NCBI GenBank assembly: GCA_000511875.1 | Contig: AZIN01000001.1 | Coordinates: 689,332-753,331 of the forward strand | Reading direction: 5' to 3' | DNA from: Gammaproteobacteria bacterium MOLA455 | GTDB lineage: Bacteria; Pseudomonadota; Gammaproteobacteria; Pseudomonadales; Porticoccaceae | Length of the DNA stretch: 64,000 bases | Notes under the pieces: model-generated | Told to the model about the DNA's origin: nothing | Databases searched by the model: none | What the model saw: only the letters and a program-made list of their open reading frames with translations | Made by a program: the position numbers and the translations under genes | Shown here: positions 8,495 to 17,475 of the stretch, one piece after another | How the letters are laid out: each line of letters opens with the position of its first letter | Numbering within the stretch: the stretch's first letter is position 1

Positions 8495-10315
8495 CTACTC
8501 TATCAATGTCGCCAACACCTCTGCAGCAATAACCGACAAAGCGATATGAGACGGATGATCTTGCTCATGAAAAACTGACTGGGTGGCAACTTTCGTTTCT
8601 ACGTCCGAAATAACCTCATTACCCGTATTCGTGTTTGAGTCAAAGAGCGGAAAATTTGCGCTAAAAATGCTGAGTCTTAATTGGTTGCCTGCGGCTAGCT
8701 GATGGCCGGCCAAACCTAGTGAAAAGATAAACTCTTTTACTGTGTTTTCTGCAATCAGTTTTTCTGACTTAAGCCCTTCACGATAACGAGCCCGTATACC
8801 GCCATGCCCATAATGAAATGGGATGGAACGGCCATCAGGAAATACTTCCGTCACCTGTGCAAACCAGTCGGTGTCCTTACAATTTGTTGAGGCATAAAGG
8901 GTCAACTGCATGTCCCCAAGGATCGTTAAAGGTTCGTTTAACGGTGCAGTGGTATAGGTCAGCACATCAGAGCGAATTTCTATCGCTCGTCGGTCTGTTA
9001 AAAAGTCGATCTCGGTGGGCGTCGCTAAGGCAGGATCGTAAACATAGTGATCTCGCGGCTCATTAGCGGGCATTTCACCGGTTAATACACCATCGCTTGG
9101 AAACGAACGTGCATCGCCTTTACTGTGTAGATAAAATTTTAGTGTTTCTGTGCCGGGCACGGGAAAGGTAGGGGCATTGATCCAGCGATTGGCGTCGCTG
9201 CCTACTGCTCCTGTCACATAAACACGCGCGCGGTTCTGCTGAACAACCGCCTTCTTATTGCCTTTCAGGTAGCGCTCAAAAAAAGCCAACCTTTGGGCCA
9301 CTAAATCCTGTGCAGCATTCTCAGGCATAGCACGATCACCATTCGGTGGATCGTCAACACTATTGCGGCCTGTCTGAAAATGGTTCCAGGGGCCGACTAG
9401 TAAATAACGATCGGCCCTATCAGGTTGAAGTGCTTCAAGACGACTAAAGAAATCAATCGGGCCAATAGTTGAATCATACCAGCCATCGGTAAAAAACATG
9501 GGCAGATCCAATGCCAAGAGTTCTTCATCAGTGAAATGAACATCCGCCCAATACTCATCATCTTGCGGGTGTGACATGAACGCTTTCCAGGATTCCAGCT
9601 TGTCGCCTGTCAGCACTCCATCCGCAGCCTCAATTAAAGGTCTGTGACGAAACGCCTTGCCCCAGACGGGGTGTTTTAACAGCGCTGGATCGCCATAAGC
9701 CGCATCTAATTGATCCATGCTTTCCACATCAGCCACTTTATTCCACTGCATAGGCACTTGCAGCCCAGGAATACCGTTTAGAAATGGCATCAACTGTGTA
9801 AAGTTACCCACAAATGCCGTTGGCATGATGCATTTTAGGGCTGGATGCTGTGTTCGAGCGGCCAAAAGCTGAGTGCTGCCTAAATACGATGGGCCTTGCA
9901 TACCGATATTGCCATCGCACCAATGCTGCTCAGCAACCCAGTCAAGACAATCATAGCCATCCAGTACGTCATCAAGAAAAAAATGAAATACACCTTCTGA
10001 CTTTCCCTGCCCGCGGGTTAACTGAAAGACGACAGCAAAGCCTGACTTCATATAATGACTAAGCGACATTTTGTCATGGCGCGATGGGCGACTGTAAGGG
10101 TAAGGCGAACGCAGGAGGACAGTGGGATAGACTGTCGTTTTTTTCTCGTGCCCCTTGGGCAAAAAGACTTCTGTATATAACCTTACACCGTCACGCAGTG
10201 GCACCATATCGGTGAAAGTTGGGGTAAAGGGATGCAGTTCTGGTTCGGGCGGAGGCGCAAAGCGCCCTTTCTCCCATGCGGCCAATTGGTCCATATAGTT
10301 TCTGTTTTCACTCAT
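8495..10315 (-). CDS. CocE/NonD family alpha/beta hydrolase
   Basis: A 606-residue hydrolase of the X-Pro dipeptidyl-peptidase/cocaine esterase family (Peptidase S15 domain followed by the C-terminal jelly-roll domain). The nucleophile elbow is GPSYLG (Ser143), the acid lies in FFTDGWYDSTIG and the histidine in LLVGPWNHFQTG, so the triad is intact, unlike in the neighbouring S9-like protein. Substrates in this family are X-Pro peptides, alpha-amino acid esters, beta-lactam side-chain amides and other acyl compounds. There is no signal peptide. It lies between the S9-like gene and the transporter, and module B has no counterpart, so it may mark a substrate difference between the modules. Confidence 0.88.
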   Translation of the reverse strand: MSENRNYMDQLAAWEKGRFAPPPEPELHPFTPTFTDMVPLRDGVRLYTEVFLPKGHEKKTTVYPTVLLRSPYPYSRPSRHDKMSLSHYMKSGFAVVFQLTRGQGKSEGVFHFFLDDVLDGYDCLDWVAEQHWCDGNIGMQGPSYLGSTQLLAARTQHPALKCIMPTAFVGNFTQLMPFLNGIPGLQVPMQWNKVADVESMDQLDAAYGDPALLKHPVWGKAFRHRPLIEAADGVLTGDKLESWKAFMSHPQDDEYWADVHFTDEELLALDLPMFFTDGWYDSTIGPIDFFSRLEALQPDRADRYLLVGPWNHFQTGRNSVDDPPNGDRAMPENAAQDLVAQRLAFFERYLKGNKKAVVQQNRARVYVTGAVGSDANRWINAPTFPVPGTETLKFYLHSKGDARSFPSDGVLTGEMPANEPRDHYVYDPALATPTEIDFLTDRRAIEIRSDVLTYTTAPLNEPLTILGDMQLTLYASTNCKDTDWFAQVTEVFPDGRSIPFHYGHGGIRARYREGLKSEKLIAENTVKEFIFSLGLAGHQLAAGNQLRLSIFSANFPLFDSNTNTGNEVISDVETKVATQSVFHEQDHPSHIALSVIAAEVLATLIE

Positions 10316-10419
10316 TGGTAATTTCCCGGATTATTGCTGTCTTTTGAAACGCTGGGCACAACCTCTGAAAGTAAAAGATTTACGAGGTAGTGCTCAGCGC
10401 ATAGAGTCATGGGAAATAT

Positions 10420-12849
10420 TCAAGCGTCGTCGTTAGCTTTTCGCTTTTCTATATCAGCCAAAAGTCTGTCATGAATTAACTCAGTACCAGTACGCAGAAC
10501 AAAGTCTTCCGGCGGCTCCTCACCCAACAAATGCTCAACCATATAATCCCAAGAGCGTTTTATGATATAACCCGTGGGATCTTGAATACCTCTTGTAATG
10601 GGCAGCATATCAAAAGATTTATTGGCTTTTTCGAGTGCGTCTGTGAGGCGGAAAGTCGCTCCACCCGCATTTCGCAACCCTTCAACTAGTAATAATTTTC
10701 CTTTTAAGGTCCCGACACAATTTACAGCATGACGAACGTCACGTTCATTTTCACCTGGTACTGGAACACCGCTAAACGTTTCACTAAAGGATGGGTACCC
10801 AACTCTAGGATCAAAAAAGAAACAGATAACATTAACTTTATAAAAGTCGGCATGATCAATGGCGGCAAAGATAATATTCGTATCGCCCTCGGGGCCAAAA
10901 ATACCCACACGCTCTATATCCATACCGGGGTAAACCTTTGCCAGCTGTTTGATACCCGCCACTCGATCATGAAGATCATTTGCCCCTGCAGGGTCTCCCC
11001 AGCGATGATCAGAAAAGGTTTTACATCTACCCGACGTGCCGCGTCCTTCTAAGGTCACCACAACAAACCCTAACGAAGCCCAAGCAATAGGTGCTAAGTA
11101 ATGCTGGCTATGAACACAGTGTGAATTGCCAAATGCGCCAACGGGGGTGTTCATAACTGATGTCACACTACCTGAATAATCAATCACGGGGTAACTGTGT
11201 TCACTAGAATAGCCCGGCGGTAAAAATACAGCTCCGTAAATATCCGTCTCACCATCAGCCGCCTGGGTCTTCACAGGAATAGGCCAAGCCCAATCATCGG
11301 GAAGGTCAGAAATATCACAGGTTTCTAGCGAGAGAATTTCACGGCCATGACGATCAATCACAATACTTTCAGGCACCGTATCAATCCGTGATCGTGTCAA
11401 AACAATGTAGTCCCCGTTTGGCGATGAACCATTGAAACCTTTGTAGCCTGCTGCCCCAAAAACCACGCAGCGGAGACTGCCCAGATCATATTGCTGATGA
11501 ATATAATGATCACAATCACCCGTTATTAATGTTATCAATTCACCGGTGTCAATATTGACCTTACAAATATCTTTGTAATACGGGCTAATCTTTTTATCAC
11601 GCCCCATCGTTTGGATAATTATCTCTCGTCGCTTAGGGCAATAATCAATCACATCGCGCACCAACCAGTCACCCTCGGTCACTGGGTGTTTCATCTCCCC
11701 CGTTTTTAGATCATAAAGATAGAGATGGCCATAACCCGACCGTTCAGAAAACCAAAGGCAATCATCCGTTTCTGGCAGGGGTACAAACAGCGGATTTTCA
11801 TCGGCAAAACAAGCAAGGCGTACAAAGGTATCGGACGTTTCCTCATGAAGAATACGTGTAGTACCGGCATCAGGGTTAAGCTCTACTAAGCGAGCTTTTC
11901 TGCAACCCCGAGTTGTGGCGACAAAATAAGCTTTACTACCATCATTAGACCACCAGCCATACTGCTTACTCAAACTACTAAAAAAACTAAACCCATAAGA
12001 GTTCATGGGTATCTGTTCATAATCAACTGATATTTGTTTCTTGCTTGCCACCTCAATAATGAGCAAACGATCGGTCTCAATAACCTCATCACCTGGGTAC
12101 GCGACTCCTTTAATATAATTCATCTTCGGCGCCAGGCTACCATCGTCTGGTACATAATGAAGGGTGGGACGGCCACTCAGGTTACGACTATCGAACTGCA
12201 GAGTGAATACGCGGCTTGAATCTGGAGACCAGATAGCCTGAACTGCGGGATCAAGGGCGGTGCCACTAAAAAAAGCATAGGCATTATCTTCAGTACCGTC
12301 GGTGGTTAATGCCTCTTCAATGCCCGTCGTCAGATCACATATCCAGAGATTATAATCACGGGTAAAAAGCGCCTTTTTACCATCTGGAGAAACCAGCCCA
12401 GCCTGAGTCACTTTAAGCTCAAATCCCATTTGAGGGTTGTAACCATCGGAGACAACAAACTCTTCTGGAGGATCAACCTTAATACAGGCTGCTGTCTTGC
12501 TATCAAAAATCCAATACTTGTCGACTGCTTTAAAATGCAACTTTAACGGACTCAAAGACATTGTTACGTCTTCCAAAACCGTGAGGTTATCAGCATCCAA
12601 CACCCGCCCCAACTGAACAGATAGCGATGAAGCCAGGGTTTGATGATCAAAGGCACAGACATTGGTCGCTTCTTTGGTATTGACCAAGCGAAACTCTCGC
12701 CCATTTTTCGTTTGCCGAACATAAAAGAAGCTCTCGCTATCGTCTATCCAATGGGCAATCACCATATCGTTCATAAAACTTTTATTGGTAAATTGGCCTT
12801 CAAAGACTTTGGCGGCGCGTTCATAGCGGCTCAATAATGTGTATTTCAT
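10420..12849 (-). CDS. S9/DPP-IV-like protein with catalytic residues lost, module A
   Basis: An 809-residue relative of dipeptidyl peptidase IV: an N-terminal beta-propeller (roughly 40-540, with FSERSGYGHLYLYDLKTGE, typical of the DPPIV N-terminal domain) and a C-terminal alpha/beta-hydrolase part (about 560-780, FLPPGYSSEHSYPVI onward). Where active enzymes have GWSYGG, this protein has IFGPEGDTN, so the serine is replaced by Glu654. The acid loop (DDN in DPP-IV) reads GLRNAGG, and the histidine region reads TRGIQDPTGY with no His. All three catalytic positions therefore look lost by my reading. No signal peptide. The start has AAGGA upstream. It may be a binding or sensing pseudoenzyme; a relocated active site cannot be excluded. 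Confidence 0.85.
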   Translation of the reverse strand: MKYTLLSRYERAAKVFEGQFTNKSFMNDMVIAHWIDDSESFFYVRQTKNGREFRLVNTKEATNVCAFDHQTLASSLSVQLGRVLDADNLTVLEDVTMSLSPLKLHFKAVDKYWIFDSKTAACIKVDPPEEFVVSDGYNPQMGFELKVTQAGLVSPDGKKALFTRDYNLWICDLTTGIEEALTTDGTEDNAYAFFSGTALDPAVQAIWSPDSSRVFTLQFDSRNLSGRPTLHYVPDDGSLAPKMNYIKGVAYPGDEVIETDRLLIIEVASKKQISVDYEQIPMNSYGFSFFSSLSKQYGWWSNDGSKAYFVATTRGCRKARLVELNPDAGTTRILHEETSDTFVRLACFADENPLFVPLPETDDCLWFSERSGYGHLYLYDLKTGEMKHPVTEGDWLVRDVIDYCPKRREIIIQTMGRDKKISPYYKDICKVNIDTGELITLITGDCDHYIHQQYDLGSLRCVVFGAAGYKGFNGSSPNGDYIVLTRSRIDTVPESIVIDRHGREILSLETCDISDLPDDWAWPIPVKTQAADGETDIYGAVFLPPGYSSEHSYPVIDYSGSVTSVMNTPVGAFGNSHCVHSQHYLAPIAWASLGFVVVTLEGRGTSGRCKTFSDHRWGDPAGANDLHDRVAGIKQLAKVYPGMDIERVGIFGPEGDTNIIFAAIDHADFYKVNVICFFFDPRVGYPSFSETFSGVPVPGENERDVRHAVNCVGTLKGKLLLVEGLRNAGGATFRLTDALEKANKSFDMLPITRGIQDPTGYIIKRSWDYMVEHLLGEEPPEDFVLRTGTELIHDRLLADIEKRKANDDA

Positions 12850-13078
12850 AGAGTCCTTATTTTGATGGAATTTTCACAATAATATTTGAATTCTTTAATA
12901 CGTATTTGTAATATCAGAATTGTCACTTGGCGAAGAGAGCACACACCAAGTATTAGCCTGTCTTTGCGTGCAAATAAATACGTTCTAATAATTGAAAACG
13001 GGTCAGAGAAGCAAACCTGTGTATACTTTGTACGCCATAAACAAGACATCTATGCTGGCTTATGCCGTTGCTCACAGT

Positions 13079-13106
13079 CAATCTCGGGGACAAGTCCCCG
13101 AGATTG
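13079..13106. repeat. Perfect 12-bp-arm hairpin after TonB receptor A
   Basis: CAATCTCGGGGA and its exact reverse complement TCCCCGAGATTG are separated by CAAG. The stem ends 12 bases beyond the receptor stop codon. There is no T-run on either strand, so it is not a standard intrinsic terminator; it could protect the 3' end of the receptor message or be a repetitive extragenic palindrome. The rest of the 268-base gap to the S9-like gene shows no gene. Confidence 0.7.
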
Positions 13107-13117
13107 ATATTATGCCG

Positions 13118-15598
13118 TCAGAAATCGTATTTTATATCAAATCCAAAAGTGCGAGGACGCCTTTGAAAATTAAAGTCAGGAACATCTAGACTTGGGATCG
13201 TAGTTCTAAGCTCATTCCCTAGATTGCTACCGAATAGCCGCATCGTAAAATTATTGGTGCTCGCACCAATTTGGACGTTCAAATAACCCAAAGCGGAGTT
13301 CTCAGCAGCCCCATCAAATAGACCACCTCTAGTCATTGTTTCCTTCTTTGCGGTTCTTGCATAATCCAAGTGAAAAAAGCCTGCTACAGAGGAAAACCAA
13401 GTGAAGTCATAATCTAACATAGCCGAGTAACTATACTTGGGAACAAAGTCTGGTGAGTCACCAGGTAAAACGCTAGTCACTAAAGGATCCGTATTTACAA
13501 ATTCAGCATTCACAACACCACCACTGAACCCCACATTGAGATTCTCAGTTAGGTTGAATTGAACAGAAAGCTCTAAGCCTTCCATTTCAACCTCACCAGG
13601 ATTGCCAGTGATAACTTCTGCTATAGACAATGCGGTCAGGGACTGAAAATCTTTATAATCGCTACGGAAAGCGGCGCCATCTACATTCATCCGCCCATCC
13701 AAAAAAGCGGCTTTTACACCCAAGGTATAGTTAATCAGGTTTTCTGGTTCGTAGGTAATACCATTGAAATTAAATCCACCGCTACGAAATCCTTCAGAAA
13801 CATTTAAATAGATATTGCTGTCATTGCTTGCTGCATAAGTGACTTTTAGGCTTGAGCTTATTTGGTCAAAGCTTCCCTTCAGACTACCTGAACCTGATAA
13901 AAGATCTTCGAAACGTCTATCATCTTTAAAATAACGGCTACCTAAACTAACGGTAAACTTTTCAGTTATGTCATAGGATAACTCACCATAGATTGCCTTC
14001 GATTTGGATCTATTAATAGTATTCTGCATAATTGGAAACAAAGGATCACCACCGCTAGGTGCATAGGTGTTAGAAAGTACCTCCTCATAATCTTCTGTAT
14101 CAGAATAGAGCGCTCCAACGGTCCAATTCAGCTTTTCACCTTGCCCTACTAAACGTAGTTCTTGTGAAAACCCTTTTGCTTCTTGTAGATATAACGACCG
14201 TACATCAAGCAGACTATCAAATCCAAACAGAGGAGCTGCAAAAACGAATTCGCGAGCAACTACTCCACGTGTTGATTCAATATCGACCTTTGAGGTTGAA
14301 CTCATCAACCTGACATTCCCCCAATCATAGTTCATCTCAATATTGTAAAGATCGAAAGCATTATCAATGCCGGTTTTAGAGACATCAATATCATTCACTG
14401 AAGGCAAAAAGAAACTAGTACTATGTCGGCCTCCATTTGTATCACTACCTGCGCCCCATGCCTCTCTATTTCGATTAACCATCACTTTTACATCAAACTC
14501 ATCAGATACACGCCATAAGCCTGTTAAACGAACATCACTGAGTAACGAGTCATTGACATCTTTTTTACCAACCGTTGGATGGTCGATCCAACCGCCTTGA
14601 TCACTGTATTTGGCTGCAACACGAAATGCCAGCGTGTCAGCAATCACTGGAATATTAAAAACGCCATTAACTTCTTCACTCGCATCACCTCCGGCAGTAT
14701 TAGATAGTGAAGCACTTATCGAGCCTTCAAAATCTTCCAGGTGTGGGCTATTTGTAATGTAACGAATGGTTCCACCTACAGACCCTTGACCAAACAATGT
14801 ACCCTGAGGCCCTTTAAGGACTTCAACACGCTTAATGTCAGTAGCCTGCAATGAAACAGTTAAAAGCCGCGCAGGGGAAAGAGGCATTTCATCGAGATAG
14901 ACGCCGACCAAAGGGGAGGAGCCAAAGCCGCTAGCTACGCCACGTATCGTGTATACGGTACTTCCTGGCGCCGATTCGTTGGTTGAAAAATTTGAAACAT
15001 GGTAAGACAAATCAGCAATGGTTTTGATACCAGTATCTTTTATAGTCTCTTCTCCAAGCGCTGTAAGACTAATCGGCACATCAATAAGCCGTTGCTCGCG
15101 CCTCTGCGCCGTAACCACAACCTCCTCCAACAACCAATCCATCCCCTCCTTATTTTCCACCTCTTCCGCAAAACCAACCGAGCTCCCCCCAGCCCCCATA
15201 AAAAACCCAACCGTCGCCGCCAAAATCTTTTTCTTACTATTCATCTCACTTCCCCTATCACTTTTTTTTTGAATAGGCGTAACCAAGATCACGCCCTCAG
15301 TCGTGAGCTCTCCGGAAAGTGAGGTGTCTTTAAGAATAATGCTTAAGGCTTCTTCAAGTGTGTATCGCCCTGACATCGAGATGACTTTCAAGGCTTCTAT
15401 TTGATCGTAAGGGAACAACAACTGCCGGCCGCTGGCGTTGGCCAAACTGCGCAAGGCCTGCTCTACGGTTTGCGATTCAACATTCAGTTGAAAGCGCTTG
15501 GCACTGTCAAAGTCAATGTCACTGTGCGATGCACTTGAGGCTAACAAGATGCACAAGGCCAGCGCCTTTAAAATACTCCCCTGTTTCCAGCACCGCAT
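13118..15598 (-). CDS. STN-domain TonB-dependent receptor, module A
   Basis: An 826-residue outer-membrane receptor of the FecA transducer type. Order: signal peptide (1-26), STN signalling domain (about 34-110), a second signal-peptide-like stretch beginning MNSKKKILAATVGF at residue 119, TonB box/plug (EEVVVTAQRREQRLIDVPIS, then VEVLKGPQGTLFGQGSVGGT), then a beta-barrel ending NFQRRPRTFGFDIKYDF. The STN domain would contact the periplasmic part of FecR when ligand is bound. An internal ATG at 15244 has its own strong ribosome-binding site and its own signal peptide, so a short STN-less receptor may also be made. The gene follows FecR by 86 bases. The ligand is unknown; siderophore is the default guess for the family, but the downstream enzymes suggest a peptide-like compound. 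Confidence 0.93.
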   Translation of the reverse strand: MRCWKQGSILKALALCILLASSASHSDIDFDSAKRFQLNVESQTVEQALRSLANASGRQLLFPYDQIEALKVISMSGRYTLEEALSIILKDTSLSGELTTEGVILVTPIQKKSDRGSEMNSKKKILAATVGFFMGAGGSSVGFAEEVENKEGMDWLLEEVVVTAQRREQRLIDVPISLTALGEETIKDTGIKTIADLSYHVSNFSTNESAPGSTVYTIRGVASGFGSSPLVGVYLDEMPLSPARLLTVSLQATDIKRVEVLKGPQGTLFGQGSVGGTIRYITNSPHLEDFEGSISASLSNTAGGDASEEVNGVFNIPVIADTLAFRVAAKYSDQGGWIDHPTVGKKDVNDSLLSDVRLTGLWRVSDEFDVKVMVNRNREAWGAGSDTNGGRHSTSFFLPSVNDIDVSKTGIDNAFDLYNIEMNYDWGNVRLMSSTSKVDIESTRGVVAREFVFAAPLFGFDSLLDVRSLYLQEAKGFSQELRLVGQGEKLNWTVGALYSDTEDYEEVLSNTYAPSGGDPLFPIMQNTINRSKSKAIYGELSYDITEKFTVSLGSRYFKDDRRFEDLLSGSGSLKGSFDQISSSLKVTYAASNDSNIYLNVSEGFRSGGFNFNGITYEPENLINYTLGVKAAFLDGRMNVDGAAFRSDYKDFQSLTALSIAEVITGNPGEVEMEGLELSVQFNLTENLNVGFSGGVVNAEFVNTDPLVTSVLPGDSPDFVPKYSYSAMLDYDFTWFSSVAGFFHLDYARTAKKETMTRGGLFDGAAENSALGYLNVQIGASTNNFTMRLFGSNLGNELRTTIPSLDVPDFNFQRRPRTFGFDIKYDF
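15245..15256 (-). promoter_or_regulatory. Strong internal ribosome-binding site in receptor A
   Basis: The minus strand reads AGGGGAAGTGAG directly before the in-frame ATG at 15244. The ATG starts a complete signal peptide (MNSKKKIL..., hydrophobic core, alanine-rich end before EEVENK). This would allow translation of a receptor lacking the STN domain. Confidence 0.6.
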
Positions 15599-15684
15599 AG
15601 TGTTGTCCCTATGATCAAACGGAAAGTGATACTTTTCCTCTCTCCATACTGCTCACACTTATAAAGAGACAGGGGTTTTAAAAA

Positions 15685-16827
15685 CTACCTACTGGGTGGC
15701 AGAATTTTTTTATTGTCGTAAGAAAGATACACCAAATTATTGGTGGCGTAGTCGGCTTTAAGCCCAAAACCTTTTTCCAGGGCGCTGAATATCGCCCGGG
15801 TATCGGTCACTTTAAACTGCCCACCAATGCGTAAGGCGCGTGCGTCTTCAGACTTTATGATGATTTTGGTATCGGTGTAACGGCTGATCTCTGCCACCAC
15901 CTCTTCAAGCGGCTCACCACTAAACATTAACAAGCCTTGCTGCCAGGCCAAGCGCTGAAGCATGTCTGCGTCTTCTACTTTCTCAATCGCTCGCACCGCT
16001 TCGCGATCAAACACGGCGGCGCTGCCGGCCGTCACGCGCTGATGCTGCTGAGCCGGCTTTGCCGCCAAGACCGGCGCGCCACTGGGCTTTGCCTCATGGG
16101 TCTCGGCTTGCGGGCTAATGGCGGGCGTGATGATCTCTGGGCTTATCTCTGGGGCTATCTCAACCACGCCTTCGGTGACCAGCACATTCACTTCGTCGCT
16201 GCGGTCATTTAAGGTCACAGAAAAGGCCGTGCCGATGGCTCGCACCCGCCCGGTGCCCGCATACACTTCAAAGGGCCTGTCGGGGTTTTTGGCGACAGTG
16301 AAATGCACCTCGCCCTGATGCAAATACACCGCCCTTGCCTGCCCCCGGTAATCAAATTGAAGGCGGCTGTTGGTGTTGAGCTGCACCACACTGTTATCGG
16401 GCAGAGTGATGGTTTTTTGCTCGCCCACGGCGGTCCAATAGCTGGCTTGCTGGGGCGTATGGAAGGCTTGCTGCAAACCGAACATCAAGCCCATCACGAG
16501 GGTGGCCGCCACGGCGAGCTGGCGCAACGAAAAGCTGGCGAAGCCGAAGGTTGGCATTGCGGGCTGTTGCTCTTTGCGCTGCAAGTCTTTCTGCTCTAGC
16601 AAGGACGGCAGGCGGGTAAGGATATTGAGCTCATCCCAGGCGGCGGCCACTTTTTTAAAGGCGGCTATGTGCGCCTCATCTTCATTAACCCAGCGTTTAA
16701 AGGCCTGCAAGTCCTGGCTAGAGGGTTGATCGCTATCCAGCCTTGCCAGCCAAGCGGAGGCCTGGGCCTGCACGCTCTTGGGTTCGTCGAAGGGGGATAC
16801 ATTGTCTTTATTAGGCTCCAGACTCAT
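15685..16827 (-). CDS. FecR family anti-sigma/sigma regulator, module A
   Basis: A 380-residue inner-membrane signal transducer. Order: cytoplasmic anti-sigma region (about 15-85, ASAWLARLDSDQPSSQDLQAF), one membrane segment near 105-125 (LAVAATLVMGLMFGL), the periplasmic FecR domain (YWTAVGEQKTITLPDNSVVQ, then VHFTVAKNPDRPFEVYAG) and a C-terminal secretin/TonB-like domain that would meet the receptor's STN domain. I chose the ATG at 16827, one base after the sigma gene's TGA, because GGAG sits at the right distance; an upstream ATG at 16860 has no such site. The near overlap implies translational coupling with the sigma factor it controls. Confidence 0.9.
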   Translation of the reverse strand: MSLEPNKDNVSPFDEPKSVQAQASAWLARLDSDQPSSQDLQAFKRWVNEDEAHIAAFKKVAAAWDELNILTRLPSLLEQKDLQRKEQQPAMPTFGFASFSLRQLAVAATLVMGLMFGLQQAFHTPQQASYWTAVGEQKTITLPDNSVVQLNTNSRLQFDYRGQARAVYLHQGEVHFTVAKNPDRPFEVYAGTGRVRAIGTAFSVTLNDRSDEVNVLVTEGVVEIAPEISPEIITPAISPQAETHEAKPSGAPVLAAKPAQQHQRVTAGSAAVFDREAVRAIEKVEDADMLQRLAWQQGLLMFSGEPLEEVVAEISRYTDTKIIIKSEDARALRIGGQFKVTDTRAIFSALEKGFGLKADYATNNLVYLSYDNKKILPPSR

Positions 16828-16828
16828 A

Positions 16829-17419
16829 TCAACTCCAGGGGTGTTTGGTGGTTGAGCCATCGATCTTGGACGCCACGTCGCTCGGCTCTTGATTATTCAT
16901 ATAGTCGGTAAATCGGTCGACACCTTTGGCAATGTGTTTTTCCACGGTGCGCGGCGATATACCCAGCTGCTCGGCAATTTCTTTGTGGGAGTGGGCGTGT
17001 ATTTTCCGCAACAGGAACACACGCCGGCATTGCTCCGGCAAACTGGCCACGGCCTTGCAGCACTGCTCCATTTTTTGTTGGGCAATAAGCTCTTCTTCAC
17101 TGGAGGCCTCGCGGCCAAGCATGGCATCGTCAACCGCATCTTCCAGGTAGTCTGTGAGTTGCCGACTCTTCTTTTGCAGGTCCCGCAGGGCGATATTGCG
17201 CGCCACACGAAACAGATAGGCCTTGGGCGAGCGGATCTCTTGGCCACTCTCGGCATTAAAGGCGAGCAGAAAGGCCTCTTGAGCGAGGTCTTCAACGTCT
17301 TCAGAACGGGAGCAGAAGCGCCTCAAAAAGCGCTTCAGGGGCCTTTCACAGGCCAAATACGCCTGAACCAGCCTGGAGTCGCTGCTGCGGGGGTTTGCTG
17401 TAGGGCGGGGGTCAGGCAT
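16829..17419 (-). CDS. ECF RNA polymerase sigma factor, FecI-like, module A
   Basis: A 196-residue extracytoplasmic-function sigma factor. Region 2 is seen in DVEDLAQEAFLLAF and KAYLFRVARNIALR, and the region 4 helix-turn-helix in HSHKEIAEQLGISPRTVEKH. Together with the adjoining fecR and receptor genes this is a cell-surface signalling set, in which ligand binding frees the sigma factor to transcribe the module. A 41-base element shared with the other module's sigma gene lies 16-56 bases upstream. The ribosome-binding site is weak. Confidence 0.92.
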   Translation of the reverse strand: MPDPRPTANPRSSDSRLVQAYLACERPLKRFLRRFCSRSEDVEDLAQEAFLLAFNAESGQEIRSPKAYLFRVARNIALRDLQKKSRQLTDYLEDAVDDAMLGREASSEEELIAQQKMEQCCKAVASLPEQCRRVFLLRKIHAHSHKEIAEQLGISPRTVEKHIAKGVDRFTDYMNNQEPSDVASKIDGSTTKHPWS

Positions 17420-17434
17420 GGGGTAGTTCGCTCG

Positions 17435-17475
17435 TGTTCTCTATTTATAGTAGACCTTGTCAGTACTGTAGAGAC
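17435..17475 (-). promoter_or_regulatory. Putative sigma-gene promoter, copy A of a shared 41-bp element
   Basis: On the minus strand the element contains GGTCTACTATAAATA; its near-copy upstream of the other sigma gene (30799-30839) matches at 34 of 41 positions. TATAAA could be a -10 with TCTACA 17 bases before it, or GTCTAC could be an ECF-type -10. Nothing else upstream of the two sigma genes is alike, so the element is probably a common control site. Confidence 0.55.
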
